Part shown: positions 1 to 11,654 of the stretch, in pieces | Layout of the letters: every line of letters begins with the position of its first letter | Numbering within the stretch: the first letter of the stretch is position 1 | Source of the DNA: Centrapalus pauciflorus | Lineage: Eukaryota; Streptophyta; Magnoliopsida; Asterales; Asteraceae | Direction: 5' to 3' | Length of the DNA: 64,000 nucleotides | Assembly (NCBI GenBank): GCA_020465985.1 | Contig: JAANYP010001787.1 | Span: forward strand, 456,501-520,500 | Notes under the pieces: generated by a model | Told to the model about the DNA's origin: nothing | The model's input: the letters and a program-made list of their open reading frames with translations, nothing else | The model's database searches: none | Program-made: the position numbers and the translations under genes

Positions 1-42
1 ACACAAAAGAAAACAGCGAACAAATGAAACAGAAGTGTGTAC

Positions 43-208
43 CAGCCTGGGCAGGAGGAAGCGGCTTGGAAGGAAGCTTGGCAGCCGGTTTAGCAGCTAC
101 ATCGCCGGGCGGAGATTTGGAAACGGCCACATGGAGCTTAGCTAGGAGGTGGGTAGGGTCATCGTTATCATCATCGCCCAAAAGATCAAAGGGGTTGGTT
201 GTTGCCAT
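43..208 (-). CDS. RGG-box mRNA-binding protein, copy 1, first exon only
   Basis: This is the first coding exon of a third tandem RGG-protein gene; the remaining exons would lie left of position 1. The ATG is at 208-206, and the 55-codon exon opens with MATTNPFDLLGDDDNDDP and ends KLPSKPLPPAQA, followed by one base of a split Val codon and a GT donor at 42-41. The start and the PLPPAQA|V junction match copies at 5635 and 19133 and, from memory, Arabidopsis RGGA. The family (HABP4/SERBP1-like, Stm1_N at the N-terminus) binds mRNA and ribosomes in the cytoplasm. This copy is three codons shorter than its sisters in the middle of the exon. Whether the rest of the gene is intact cannot be seen. 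Confidence 0.8.
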
Positions 209-594
209 CAAAGGGCAAAAGTTATGAAAAACCTTAGAAAGGATTCGAGAAAGGGAGTGAAAGAAAAACCCTACCAAAACGGCCTACAATGGTATCGGCG
301 TAAAACCTGATCTTCAAAGCCCTATAGGCTATAGTCTTTTCTTAAGCTGTGCCCGGCTTCACCCTAATCTTTTGTGTTATCTTTGTAAAAACTTAGAAAA
401 TTTTATTTAAATTCCATCGAAACCTATAATTAAAATATTTATTAATTCTACATATTCGTAAATAAATTTAGATTCCTAACATTTCTTGTAAGTTCTAACT
501 TACCCTTAAATAGTTTTACAAACCATTTCACACCCCAACTAATCAATTATTATATATTAAAATTAAGTTTTAATTCATTCAAGAGACAAACGTC
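209..594. other. upstream region of RGG copy 1
   Basis: This holds the likely 5' untranslated region and promoter of copy 1 (minus strand), then AT-rich sequence. No further gene is seen. The stretch 979-1492, beyond the small hAT element, is also AT-rich with no coding signal except the 3' flank of RGG copy 2. Confidence 0.4.
266..273. promoter_or_regulatory. telo-box in RGG copy 1 upstream region
   Basis: AAACCCTA on the plus strand lies about 60 bp upstream of the copy 1 ATG. Telo-boxes are common in 5' regions of plant translation-related genes. The same motif stands upstream of the other two copies, at 5789 and 19275, so it is conserved after duplication. Function is inferred. Confidence 0.45.
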
Positions 595-602
595 CCCTTA
601 AG

Positions 603-970
603 CAGGCCCGGAGATGAGGGAGGGCAAAATGAGCCTCTACCCCGGGCCGAGGGCCATAATTTTTTTTTAGGTTATGTTTATGTGTAATGTTTGTGAAACC
701 AAAGCCCAATAAGTCACCATCAGTTTGTATCATTTCATTCTTTCAACATTTTTCTAAATCGTTTTACAAACTTTTATGTCTTCTAGAATGAGAAAACACG
801 AGTCTGGGTATAAAAAAATTTTTGAAGAGCTTGTTAAGTCTCAAAGTGGGGCTCTTCATAAGTTTTTTAAAAATAAGACAAATCTTGATGATTCTAATAT
901 TAATTTTAAGTTTATAGGGCCTCTTTTATAGTTATTGCACAGGGCCTTCGAAATCTAAAAGATGGTCGTG
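603..970. mobile_element. non-autonomous hAT element with 8-bp target duplication
   Basis: A 368-bp unit is flanked by direct repeats CCCTTAAG at 595-602 and 971-978, the 8-bp duplication length of hAT elements. The left end starts CAGGCCCGGAGAT and the right end read inward starts CACGACCATCT, a weak terminal inverted repeat. Inside is a short relic of a transposase N-terminus (788-931). The perfect duplication and coding relic support hAT; the weak ends lower confidence. Confidence 0.6.
788..931 (+). pseudogene. hAT (ZMYM1-like) transposase N-terminal relic
   Basis: 47 codons starting MRKHESGYKKIFEELVKSQ and ending in TAG resemble the basic N-terminal segment of plant hAT transposases annotated as TTF-type or MYM-type zinc finger 1-like proteins, in which a lysine-rich stretch is followed by a run like SQSGALHKFF. 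The rest of the transposase is absent, so this is a deletion derivative. Family assignment is from memory of the segment's look. Confidence 0.45.
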
Positions 971-1492
971 CCCTTAAGTTTTCTTTTTAATACAATGATA
1001 ATCCTACTTGAGCCACCATCAATTACTTAAAACAATAGAACTCACGGTAAGTTTTAAGCTGTATATCACATCTACTTATAAATAATTATGAGTGATCATA
1101 AAGATTTTTAACCTAGAACCCAAAAATTCAATTTACTAGAGTTTTAAGTTGGATATCACATGATCATACATATTATTTAAAACTATACTATATTTAGTAA
1201 ATGTAATGCCTGGCGTGGCTGATGGTTATGGTCCATGATTGAATGCCTAACGATCTTCACAACTCTTTCAATGGTATGTTGTGTTTTTTAAAGATCAACG
1301 TCAATTTCTTGCTTTTTCGTTTCCTTTTTGAACGTTTGACATGAGATGCAGAAATTAGTTTAGAAGATTCACCGGTAAGAGATATAATTTAAAGAAACCA
1401 AGCATCGCATCTTAACAATTTACACTCTTACAAAAAGAACATAAATACCAAAAATTTATCAGGTCACTGAAGATACCAACAAAAAAGGCCTC

Positions 1493-4400
1493 TCACTTGA
1501 CACTTAAAGATGGGAATTGAGCAGCATCCTCAATAGACCGTGCAACCACGTTGTGAATTCTGTATCCACTGCTGTATCCGCCTCTAAAGCCCTGCCCACG
1601 ACCCCTACCACGTCCACTCACGTTTTTATACCTTTCTCCATCAGCAGGCTTCAAAAACTCGTCAATGCTGACAGACTGCGACATCAGAAACAAACTACTA
1701 AGAGAATAGATTGTTAACCTAAAAAGGCGGTGTCTTGAACAAGCGCTCCCTTTGAAAACATATTCAAATGCACCCATAATCCTTAATGTTATTTGGATCG
1801 AAAAATGAACCTGCGGTTTAGGGTTTAGGGTTGCAAAATCTTTCATTTTTCTCAAAATCATCAAATTAACACTGCATACGAAAAATGCATTATATACTCA
1901 CCTTCTTTGCCTTTTCTTCCTTGTCAGCAGCCTCTTTCCGTTTGTCCTTCTCAGAACCCTGTTTTAGGGAACGAATTATGAACAAGTGAACTAAATATGA
2001 CAACATTTAACAAGAATAGTTGTGTGTACTCTTTAGTTATATTGAAAGTTCACCAGTTTAACAAAGATGTCTTCTTCGCTCTTTTTGTTTGAAAGCAGCT
2101 GCATTTTTGCTAAATCTTTGTCCAACCTGACCTTTCTTTCCTCGGTCTTCACAGATGGCAATGCTTTTCTCTTCTCCTCTAGAACTTTCTCATACTCCTC
2201 CAGCGTCATTTCCTACCAAGAATGACAACCAAAACAAAGATCTTACTAGCCACAAAATATGTTGTTTTGTTGGAACTTGGAATGAAGAACGTAAGCATTA
2301 AAAGTTAAAACATATATCAAGTTAAGACATTTGAAGTTTATATTGATACAATATATTTAGATATTGAATCAACGCCCTGCTCTTGTACCAGCCATATTCA
2401 AACCGATTACGGCCTATGGTGGTGTTTGGATGTGTGTTTTGAAAAGTGATTATGTGCGGTTGAATAATCAAAATCAGATAATCATGTGATACAAACGTGC
2501 TTGAAGTCCCAAAACAATTTCAATGGGTTTTGAGAGTGGAAGATTTTGAATATTTAAGTCTGAAATGAATAAATCGCCAAAGTTTGATTATTTTATGGTC
2601 ATTCTTCTTTCCCCTTTTTGGTGCTATCAGGAAAACAACATAACAACAGAGATTGATGACAGGAATGGAAAAATCTCAAAATAGAGCACACAAGGGTAGA
2701 TAATTAATTTTCAATGGTTTTACCCACTTTATCTCATAAATACCTCTTTTTTCTTTACAAGGTTTAAAAAAATAGACTTTGTTTTTTACTTGAGGGATAA
2801 AAACATAAAAAATATCCACTCTTTATTAAGAGTAAAACCTTAAAACCAACTTCTTAAGACCAACTTCTTAAAACTTTAATTAAAACTACCTCTTATTTTC
2901 AAAAGTGAAATCAGACTTCAAAATATTAACCTCTAAAATACAAAGAGCACCTAATCTTCCCTTTGATAATCAGCTAGTATCAAAGTGATTCTCCAAACAT
3001 ATTTAAGGAATGAAAGGGAATGAAAAGGAGGTTGTTTTTCCTTCCACTTCTTTCCTTACAAATATAGAAGGAAAAGGAAGGAAAGAAACCTTTATACCCT
3101 CTTTGGACAAAAATACACATTTCTTTTCCTTCCCCTCCAATCAAAAAAACTAATCATTTCTTCCCCTTCCTTTCAAACACAAACAAAATTTTTTATCTTT
3201 TCCTTCCCATTGTCTTCATTCCAAATTCGAGAACGCAGCATAAGAAAAGAAAGTGAAATTTCAGGAAAAGGAAGGAAATGAAAAAAAGTTACCAAGCTTA
3301 TGACAAGAAACAGTCAACACACCTTCTCCTCTGGCTCTTTCTCCTCTGGCACACCTACAGTATTCTCCTTGTTGACATCAACTGCATCTTCTTGTCCTGC
3401 TTGTTTATCGGAGTACACAATCTTTTCAGTTTCTGGAATATGTTCTTCAGTCTCCCTACATAAGGACCATATATGAGAAATGTTCTGAAGCTCACTGCAA
3501 TTGATTCACAATAGATATGGCAAAAGATTAAGAAGTAAAAGCAGAACTAAAACTTGAATACTTACATGGAAACCTCATCAGTAGAGGTCCCCCAATTCCC
3601 ACGACCTGCTCCTTCACGCTTAAACTCGTTTCTGCACAAAAAGGCATGATTATCATAATAAAACCAAATAACTACATATATGCCATCTTTTACCATGAAG
3701 TTTTTGCAAAGAGGTTATTTCCATGAGTCGAGAGTTAATAATGGCTTATAGGTGGCAAACAGGGCAGGCCTGGCGGTAACTAAATAACATAAGTGGGATC
3801 ACCCCATTTATACTTTTCAGGTCCATATATGGATTTTGTAAATGATAAACATATCATATATGGCCCAATGTTACTAAGTCTCTTACTTTTACCATTATCA
3901 CTGAGTAAACTTTTATATGTACAGAAGTACTAACCCACGTCCAGTCCCACTGTGGCGTTCAAATACCCTTCTAGGACGTTCACCTTCTGGTGCATCTCCA
4001 TTGCTGTATCCGCCACGCCTGCCACCACGGTTTCCCAAACGAGGTTCACGTCTTTCAGAGGGCTTCTCAGCGTCTCCATTTTCCACGGGTTTGTATTCTC
4101 CAGAAAACCCATTGTTAGTTCCGTAGGAGTTCTCATCATCAACTGAATCACGATTGAAACCACGTCCACCACGACCACCTCTCCCAGTTCCACGTCCACC
4201 AAGGCGCCCTCCACGTTGACCATCAGCTTTCCCCTCTCGCACTGCAAGCAATATCAAGATGTATAACCCAATTCAAATGCACAGCATAGCACAAGAATAC
4301 AATATCATAATCCCAGTACAGTTTAAAAAATCACATCCTTACAACAAGACTCGAGTAAACTCCAAAAACTGAAGACCAAAATGTTTTTCATGCCTTGTTA

Positions 4401-5635
4401 TATTCTTAAACTTGTTCAATACTTCAATTCTATAAGGGCGTTTGGTACGGTACTACAGTGGAATGTAAAGAATGGAATCATTTAGATTTGTATTTTTTAA
4501 CTAATGATAATGAGACATAACTAAATATTGACATAGAAAATGAATGAAAAAATATAAAAACCCATTCCCTTTCCATGTTTCTTATCTCTCCATTTTGATA
4601 AGGAAAGGAGAGAAATTAAATTTATACCAAAACCAATTGTTCATTCCTTTCCATTAAAAATTAAGGCTTTTACCATATGATAAAAAACACTTCTAAACTC
4701 CACAGGACTTCATTCTCTCGATTCCAATGTACCAAACGCACCCTAAATGCATAAATTTCATTATCTAATCGTTGTGACTACAGGTTGCAAAAACCAGTTT
4801 CCACTATTTATTTAACTATGATGATTTTTTCAAATACATAAATTGGGTCACATAAACATAATCATATTTTTGTTCAAGAGTATGATCGTTAAATTACATA
4901 GCCGGTCAAAAATCAGTTTCACACAAGCTGGTATGATAACAAATTTTTATGTATCCTTATTCCATCTATTGTTTTCTTAAAAAAACACTCAACACCATCA
5001 AAAGTGGTTATTAAAACACCAAGCATCATAACCACTCAAAAGTGGCCTCCATCAGGTTTTAACTTTTTAGTACATTTTATTATATGATTTTGAGATCAGA
5101 AGGCACATCCAAACACCACCTTAGAAATATTCTAAATTCAAATATTAGGCCATCACAAATCTTTACCGGATGTTAGTGACTTTGATTTTGGTACATAAAT
5201 CCTCTCGATTTTCTCAGGGAGTATTTTCCTGATATTAATAAACACTATTTGGGTATTAATCGGTTCAGACTTCAGATATATGATTCAACTTGATTCCAAA
5301 CATATGCTAATCACGCCAAATTCAAACATCTAAAATTTTCTCACATGTAAAAACATACACACAAACACATTCATTCCCCATTACCAAAAAGACATAATTT
5401 TGAATAATGCGCATTCACCGCATACAATTGAAAACATTACTGATCAGATTAAAAATGTACCAGCCTGGGCAGGAGGAAGCGGCTTTGAAGGAAGCTTGGC
5501 TGGCGGCTTAGCAGCCACATCAGCGACCGGGGGTTTTTTGGTGGTTGTAACCGCCGCATGGAGCTTAGCAATGAGGTGGGTGGGGTCATCGTTATCATCA
5601 TCGCCCAAAAGATCAAAGGGGTTCGTCGTTGTCAT
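1493..5635 (-). CDS. RGG-box mRNA/ribosome-binding protein, copy 2 (RGGA-like)
   Basis: Seven coding exons join in frame: 5635-5461, 4241-3935, 3631-3566, 3455-3323, 2212-2054, 1958-1902, 1675-1493; 1080 bases, 359 aa, all introns GT-AG. The N-terminus (NPFDLLGDDDNDD) is the Stm1_N-type segment. Exon 2 carries the first RGG-rich box and the core that continues into exon 3 (FERHSGTGRG, NEFKREGAGRGNWG). Exons 4-6 are acidic, then helical and lysine-rich (MTLEEYEKVLEEKRKAL). Exon 7 has a second RG box and ends AAQFPSLSVK. The length matches remembered Arabidopsis RGGA (about 355 aa). The family binds mRNA and associates with ribosomes, and RGGA has been tied to salt and drought response. An upstream in-frame ATG at 5662 would add 9 residues, but the family start at 5635 is preferred. 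One core residue reads His where copy 3 has Arg (FERH versus FERR). Confidence 0.9.
4436..4743. mobile_element. PIF/Harbinger (Tourist-like) MITE in intron 1 of RGG copy 2
   Basis: A 308-bp element has ends GGGCGTTTGGTAC and, read inward from the right, GGGTGCGTTTGGTAC. It is flanked by TAA at 4433-4435 and 4744-4746. The 3-bp TAA/TTA duplication and GTTTGG ends are typical of Tourist-like MITEs. It is absent from the matching intron of copy 3, so it probably arrived after that duplication. Confidence 0.75.
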
Positions 5636-5788
5636 TTCTTCCAACACAAAACCGAGAGCCACAGAAGGGCAAAAGTTTGTTGATTAAGAATATGTATGAA
5701 AAACCTTAGAAATTGTTTATCGTGGCTATTAATCCATTCGATCAGACGTTACAGAATGAGGGAGAAGTGAATGTTTGTAAAATGGGGA

Positions 5789-5796
5789 AAACCCTA
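5789..5796. promoter_or_regulatory. telo-box upstream of RGG copy 2
   Basis: AAACCCTA lies about 155 bp upstream of the copy 2 ATG at 5635, in the same context (AAACCCTACCAAA) as in the other two copies. Confidence 0.4.
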
Positions 5797-5895
5797 CCAA
5801 AGCAAGTATTGTTTGTTATGCTGTGGCTGGGGTTCACCGTAATCTTGTGTGTGCCATTTTATACATGACAAATTGTGTCAATGTAATAATAACTA

Positions 5896-6163
5896 GAGTA
5901 AATTACAGAAATGGTCCCTGTGGTTTGTTCAAAATTATGGAAACGGTCCCTCAACTTTCAAAGTTGCATTGGCGGTCCCTCAAACCACTTTTTACTTGCA
6001 GAATTGGTCCTTCTGTTTCTAAATTTTTTAAAAATGACGATTTTGCCCTTCTTTCAATTACAAGTTTGGTAATTTCATTTTTGGTCCTTTCTTAATTTTT
6101 CATTTTTGGTTTTAAATTTGAAATAATAATTTAATAAATTATGATTTGATTCATTATTAATTA

Positions 6164-6194
<31 letters not shown>

Positions 6195-7386
6195 TTTACC
6201 TATTTATTTTGTAAAATAAATCTATATTTCTTTACTAAAAAAATATTTTTATTTATATACTTAATTAGTTAAGTTATGCATCTTTTTATGTATTCAATTT
6301 ATTTATTAAAATTTTATTTATTTATATTTTATTGGTTAAACTATTTGTATAATTTTATTATTTATACTTTTCATCAAACTATTTCATTACTTTTAATAAT
6401 TTTGACTTTGTGTAAATTTTGATTTAAATTTACTAATTCATTACGTTTTGATTTATGTTTGCTAATTATTATTTTTGATTTAAATATTTTGTTACGCTAA
6501 TAAGTTTTTATTTAAATTTATTATTTTATTTGTTTGGATTTAAATATTTTGTTATGTCAGTACGTTTTGATTTCAATTTATTATTTTATTTGTTTTGATT
6601 TAAAATTTTGCTACGTTAATACTTAAGTGAAAATTAAAATATTTAAGTGAAAACGAATAAAACATATTAATGTATAAACAAAACTTGTAAATCAAAAAGA
6701 CTAAACACTATATTGAAATCAAAGCGTATATGCATAAAAAAATATTAAATAATAATAAATTTAAATAATAAATTTAAATCAAAACGTATTAATGTAACAA
6801 AATATATTATTTTAAATAAAATAAACTAAAAGATAAATATTATTCATTATTTTTTCTAATATCTATAAAGAGTAATATATATAAATTATAAATACAATAT
6901 ATTATTTTTACATCTTTAAATATTAATAAATAGATAAGATTTAAATATACATTTAAATTATATGTTATATGTACTTTATCTATAAATCTAATTTAAAAAA
7001 ATATTATTTGTTTGTTTATGAAATGATTTGTAAAATTATTTATTTTTAATATATATTAGTAATTTAAGGCATTTTTTTAAAACCAAACAAATAAAATAAT
7101 AAATTTAAATAAAAACATATTAGCGTAACAAAACATTTAAATCAAAAATAATAAATTAGCAAACTTAAATCAACGTAATGAAATAGTTTGATGGAAAAGT
7201 ATAAATGATAAAATTATACAAATAGTTTAACCAATAAAAGATAAATAAATAAAACTTTAATAAATAAATTGAATACATAAAAAGATGCATAACTTGACTA
7301 ATTAAGTATATAAATAAAAATAATTTTTACTAAAGAAATATAGATTTATTTTACAAAATAAATAGATATAAATGATGATGATGATG

Positions 7387-7469
<83 letters not shown>

Positions 7470-7754
7470 AATAATAATAATAATATAATTAATAATGAAT
7501 CAAATCATAAATTATTAAATTATTATTTCAAATATAAAACCAAAAATGAAAATTAATAAAAGGGACCAAAATTGAAATTACCAAACTTGTAATTAAAAGA
7601 AGGGCAAAATCGTCATTTTTAAAAAATTTAGAAACAGGAGGACCAATTCTGCAAGTAAAAAGTGGTTTGAGGGACCTTCACTGCAAGTTTGGAAGTTGAG
7701 GGACCGTTTCCATAATTTTGAACAAACCACGGGGACCATTTCTGTAATTTACTC
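5896..7754. mobile_element. 1.86-kb Mutator-like fold-back element
   Basis: The element begins GAGTAAATTACAGAAATGG and ends with the inverse. It is flanked by perfect 9-bp duplications TAATAACTA at 5887-5895 and 7755-7763, the length used by Mutator-like elements. The two halves are inverted copies over roughly 700 bp each (about 5896-6610 and 7070-7754), including the GGTCCCT-rich tips and the AT-rich interior. The interior holds (ATT)n on the left and (GAT)n/(AAT)n on the right at about 7376-7466. There is no transposase coding, so it is non-autonomous. Confidence 0.85.
7376..7466. repeat. (GAT)n/(AAT)n trinucleotide tract
   Basis: Four to five GAT units are followed by about 27 AAT units inside the right arm of the fold-back element. 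The left arm has a much shorter ATT run at about 6163-6192, so the tract has expanded on one side only. Confidence 0.85.
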
Positions 7755-7989
7755 TAATAACTATGTGTATGTGATATTGTTGTCCGTTGCTGTGGGTAGC
7801 CGTTATAAATACGTAATTTTTATCGTTTAAGATAAACTATGATGTTAATAAATTGAAACATGTTTAATGATGACAACAACGTCAATGTATTTGTGTATTT
7901 AAGCATTAGTGGGTTACATTTTTTTTTTTACGAATTTGGTTTGACTCAATTGATAATACCTAAAGTATATTATTTTTTTAGGCTTTTAT

Positions 7990-8335
7990 ATGAACAAAAC
8001 AATATATTTTCATATATTTTGTGGTTTCGTCTCTCCATGTTATTTTTTTTCTAATAAACTCCTCAGCTTATTGTGTTCTTTCTGTTTTTCGAAAAAAAAC
8101 TTGTTTTTTCTTTTCATAATTAATCATGTACTTTTCACACAAAAAAAAAAACAACATGTTTTCACATTTTTTTCCAAAGAAAACACTAAAACTTAATGAC
8201 TTTTTTGGAAAGAAAAAGAAAAATTCTGAAAATCACAAATAAATAAATATCTTGAGAATTTTGTTGGTAAAAAATAATACAGAGATACTATATCGTAAAA
8301 ACATAAAAATCATGTTGGTTTTTTTCACATTAAAC
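7990..8335. mobile_element. inverted-repeat MITE, CATGTTTTCA family, copy 1
   Basis: The left tip (TTTCATATATTTTGTGGTTTCGTCTCTCCATG) and the right tip (CGTAAAAACATAAAAATCATG) are inverted relatives. The same tips recur in two introns of the IDM1-like gene at 41178-41470 and 42242-42857. Here the ends are worn and no target duplication could be fixed. The remainder of 7764-8710 is AT-rich with no gene. Confidence 0.5.
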
Positions 8336-8721
8336 TTCTTTTTTACACAAAAATTATGAATGGCAAAAGTTGATGTTTTATATGCCAAAAGTAAAACCCA
8401 AAAAACAAAACAAAATGAATCAAATTTATTTAATTCTTAAAGTTGAGGTGAAAGCAGAAATTTTCAATAATTAAATATTGAATCAAATATATAAGTGTAG
8501 ATGTTTTTTTATTGTATTTATTTTTTATTTCTAAATGATTATAAATATTACCATTTTTATTATATGTTTTAATTTATTTGTTTTATTAAAATAAGGAGTT
8601 GTTAATAAATTTAATTAGAAGGGACAAAAGTATAAACAATGACAAAATAGGTATTTTAATTAAAGTTAATAAATAAGATACCAATCTTGATTTTAAACCT
8701 TGATAATAATTAGAGATGCAC

Positions 8722-8905
8722 AAAAGCCGGTTTGTAACCGAACCGGTTCGGATAAAAACCGGACCGGTTTTTTTGCAAAAAAAAACCCGGTTATTTAAAA
8801 AACCGGACCGGATTCTAACCGGTTTTGAGGGGGATAAAGTGGAACCGGTATAACCGGTTTAGGTTACAAAAAAACCGGATTTTTCGAAAACCGGTTACAA
8901 AAAAA
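8722..8905. repeat. left subterminal AACCGG array of the hAT element
   Basis: Many copies of AACCGG/CCGGTT and near variants lie within about 180 bp of the left end, in both orientations. In hAT elements such subterminal arrays are transposase binding sites; the role here is inferred from that. Confidence 0.7.
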
Positions 8906-9314
8906 CCGATTTTTTCAGAATTTCTTTTTTTTTTTTTTTGGGCTTCGGTTGGGCTCCTCTTTTGTATGGGCTAACATTTCTTTTTGGGCTAACATTTCTT
9001 TTTTGGGCATTTTTTTTGGGTATTTTTTTTTGGGCCATCATTTTTTAATTTTTGGGCTATAATTCTATAAATCTAAGAAATTAACAAATTTATAATTAAT
9101 TATAATTTATAAATTAAGTTAAACACATATATTTTACTCCAATCAAATATATTTTTATATTATATTTGATTATAAAATACATAAGAAGTTTAAAAATTCA
9201 AATTACGACAACTTACAATTCAAACTACGACAACTTATAATTCAAACTACAACTTATAATTCAAAGTTTCAAACTACGACAACTAAAAATTCACAATCTT
9301 TTTTTTCTTTTCTT

Positions 9315-11402
9315 CTATGCACCCAAATTTTGGTATTCGGGTTCTATATCATCGTCGTCTTCGTTTTCTTCGTTTGGAGGTGATATTCCAAGTTCAACTT
9401 CTTCGTTGTGTATATTTGTTTCCAACTCGACGTCGATTGAATCTTCTAATGTCGTTACGTGTTGCACTCGAGCCGCTCCATCCAAATAATCCTTCAAACA
9501 TATACAACATTCTATCGACTCCGGACTTAGTCTCGACCTCCGTTGCGATATAACCCTGCCACTAACAGAAAAAGCGGATTCCGAAGCTACCGTGGAAGCT
9601 TGGACGGTTAGTAAATCACGGGCCATGGCGGCTAGAATCGGATATACCGGTTCCTTTTCTTTCCACCAAGCCAAAAGATCAAGGTTTTCAAACTCATCAT
9701 ATGTCATAGTTGAAATAATATCACTTGCAATATAGTGTCCTAACTCGCTAGTCGGGGTATTAGTACGTGCTCGTTTCGATTGCGAATTTAAAAGTGTGTT
9801 AAAAAGAGATATACCGGTTCCCCTACTAGATGATTCCCCTCTCCTCATTTGTTCTTGTATTATATTACTCGCACCATATTTAGTTAAATATTTATCGAAT
9901 AACTCCCGGAAACATTTGTTAAAATAGTTTATTTGGTTTTGAATAAAATTGGGCTCGGTTAAATCTTCGTGTAAACCAAAAGCAAATGCAATACTTTCAA
10001 TTAATGTTTCAACGCCACCAACATTTACCGTCGGGTTTAAAGCGGCGGCACAAGTAAAAACCGGTGGGATTTCCTTAAAATATTTCAAAAGTTTTTCTTT
10101 CATTGCTTTGCCAATATTGTCAAATACTTGGCCTTCAAATTCATAATCATTTAATTTGGAAGCTAACAAATAAATTTGATTTAAAACCAAAGGGCTAGTA
10201 GGATAATATACACCGGATAAAAAAGTTGTTGCGTCTTTAAAAACTTTTAACAAATCGGTTATTTTCGCAATCATTTCCCAACTCGAACTCGGATAAACAC
10301 TTGGAACATGGCCCTTCTCGTATAGGCGATTGTGAAACGGTTGCAACGTTTCCCTTTGCCTTAACGCGGAGTGCATCATCATCCATGTCGAGTTCCAATG
10401 AGTTGGAACGTCTAAATTCGCACTTAAAGCTTTTTTATTAACCGATTTACAATAACGTCTATATGCATTTAGTCTTTGGCTATTACTACAAAGAACCGAT
10501 TTTATCATCGCTCTAAATTCTAATCTAATCGGTTCAATAACCTCCAACCCGGCTTGCACGGATAAATTAATAATATGTGCAACACAACGAGTATGAAAAA
10601 AAGCGCCATCTAAAATAGGATCTAATAGCAATTTTAATCTAGGAACCGCGTTTGTATTATTCGACGCATTATCAAAAGAAATCGAAAATACTTTTGCTTC
10701 TAATTTATAAAGGCAAATCACACGTTTTAAAAGTGCAAATAAATTTGCACCGGTATGTGGTTCGCCGAATAAATCAAACGCGATTGTTCTTTTCATCATT
10801 TGCCAAGTTTTTGAATCTAACCAATGTGCCGTAACGGCTAAAAAAGAATTTCCGGTGTTGTGAGGAGCGCTCCAAACGTCGCAAGTTAAAGAAACACTAT
10901 AATTATGTTCTAGAAAACCCAAAATCATTTTTTCCCTCGCAACACTCCACATTTTTAAAGCGTCACGACGAAGGGTAGTACGACTTACTTGCGTATAGCG
11001 TGGTTGCATCAATTGTTGAATCATCGTCGTGAAAGCTTCATCGTCAAAGTGATCAAACGGCAACGATTTCGTAATCACGGATTTTGTAAACGCTTCCCGT
11101 AATTTATCATTATCGTAAATAAAAACGCCACCTTGCGGGGTAACGTTCGGTTGAGTAGGATCGGCTCTCATCCGAAGCGCCTTGCATGCTTTTGTAATAT
11201 GATTTTTCAACGTCGTGTTTCCTTCGGCCGCAAAAAACTTTTGACAAAGTTTGCAACGAGCCTTTCTCGAACCATTTGACATTTCACACAAATCATAATG
11301 ATCCCAAATTTCTTTGTTACGTTTATTCTCGAGCACCCGAACAACTTCAAGATTTCCACCGACGGAAGATTGTCCGGTCGTTTCGGGAGTGTTAGAAGCC
11401 AT
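9315..11402 (-). CDS. hAT transposase (BED finger, RICESLEEPER-like)
   Basis: 695 residues in one exon, ATG at 11402-11400. A BED-type zinc finger lies at about residues 30-80, with C50, C53, H68 and C73 as likely zinc ligands. The RNase H-like core shows LTCDVWSAP with D175 and ISFDNASNN with D244, positions expected for the first two catalytic acids. The C-terminal hAT dimerisation domain is at about 571-641 (ENLDLLAWWKEKEPVYPIL, then STVASESAFSVSGR). An acidic tail closes the protein. It would catalyse excision and insertion of the surrounding element in the nucleus. Domesticated RICESLEEPER/DAYSLEEPER genes share this architecture, but terminal repeats, a target duplication and subterminal arrays here point to a transposon rather than a host gene. 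No internal stop or frameshift. Confidence 0.92.
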   Translation of the reverse strand: MASNTPETTGQSSVGGNLEVVRVLENKRNKEIWDHYDLCEMSNGSRKARCKLCQKFFAAEGNTTLKNHITKACKALRMRADPTQPNVTPQGGVFIYDNDKLREAFTKSVITKSLPFDHFDDEAFTTMIQQLMQPRYTQVSRTTLRRDALKMWSVAREKMILGFLEHNYSVSLTCDVWSAPHNTGNSFLAVTAHWLDSKTWQMMKRTIAFDLFGEPHTGANLFALLKRVICLYKLEAKVFSISFDNASNNTNAVPRLKLLLDPILDGAFFHTRCVAHIINLSVQAGLEVIEPIRLEFRAMIKSVLCSNSQRLNAYRRYCKSVNKKALSANLDVPTHWNSTWMMMHSALRQRETLQPFHNRLYEKGHVPSVYPSSSWEMIAKITDLLKVFKDATTFLSGVYYPTSPLVLNQIYLLASKLNDYEFEGQVFDNIGKAMKEKLLKYFKEIPPVFTCAAALNPTVNVGGVETLIESIAFAFGLHEDLTEPNFIQNQINYFNKCFRELFDKYLTKYGASNIIQEQMRRGESSSRGTGISLFNTLLNSQSKRARTNTPTSELGHYIASDIISTMTYDEFENLDLLAWWKEKEPVYPILAAMARDLLTVQASTVASESAFSVSGRVISQRRSRLSPESIECCICLKDYLDGAARVQHVTTLEDSIDVELETNIHNEEVELGISPPNEENEDDDDIEPEYQNLGA

Positions 11403-11654
11403 TTGAGATGAAAGAAAAAGATTACTTGGAATTTTCGGGATTACGAGAGTTGGTGAATACCGAAAATATCAAACGAGAAAGTTGGAGAATACCGAAAATA
11501 TCAATTGAGAGTGTTTTGAATCAATTGTAATCAACCAAAAACATTTCTAACCTATTTATAAACCATTGGGTGGCAAAATGGTAATTTTTTAAAGAAAAAA
11601 CGGTCAAAAAAACGGTCCAAAAACGGCTAGAAATGTTCAAACGGCTATATTTTC

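Noticed and set aside
3917..4146. Plus-strand Pro-rich ORFs across RGG exon 2
   Set aside because: They are antisense to a repetitive Gly/Arg exon with conserved splice sites; likewise 17360-17726.
5444..5662. Upstream ATG at 5662 for RGG copy 2
   Set aside because: The nine added residues are absent from the other copies, while MTTTNPFDLL at 5635 matches the family start.
5823..6095. 90-codon ORF at the left tip of the fold-back element
   Set aside because: It crosses the target duplication and the non-coding GGTCCCT tip; no protein family is recognised.
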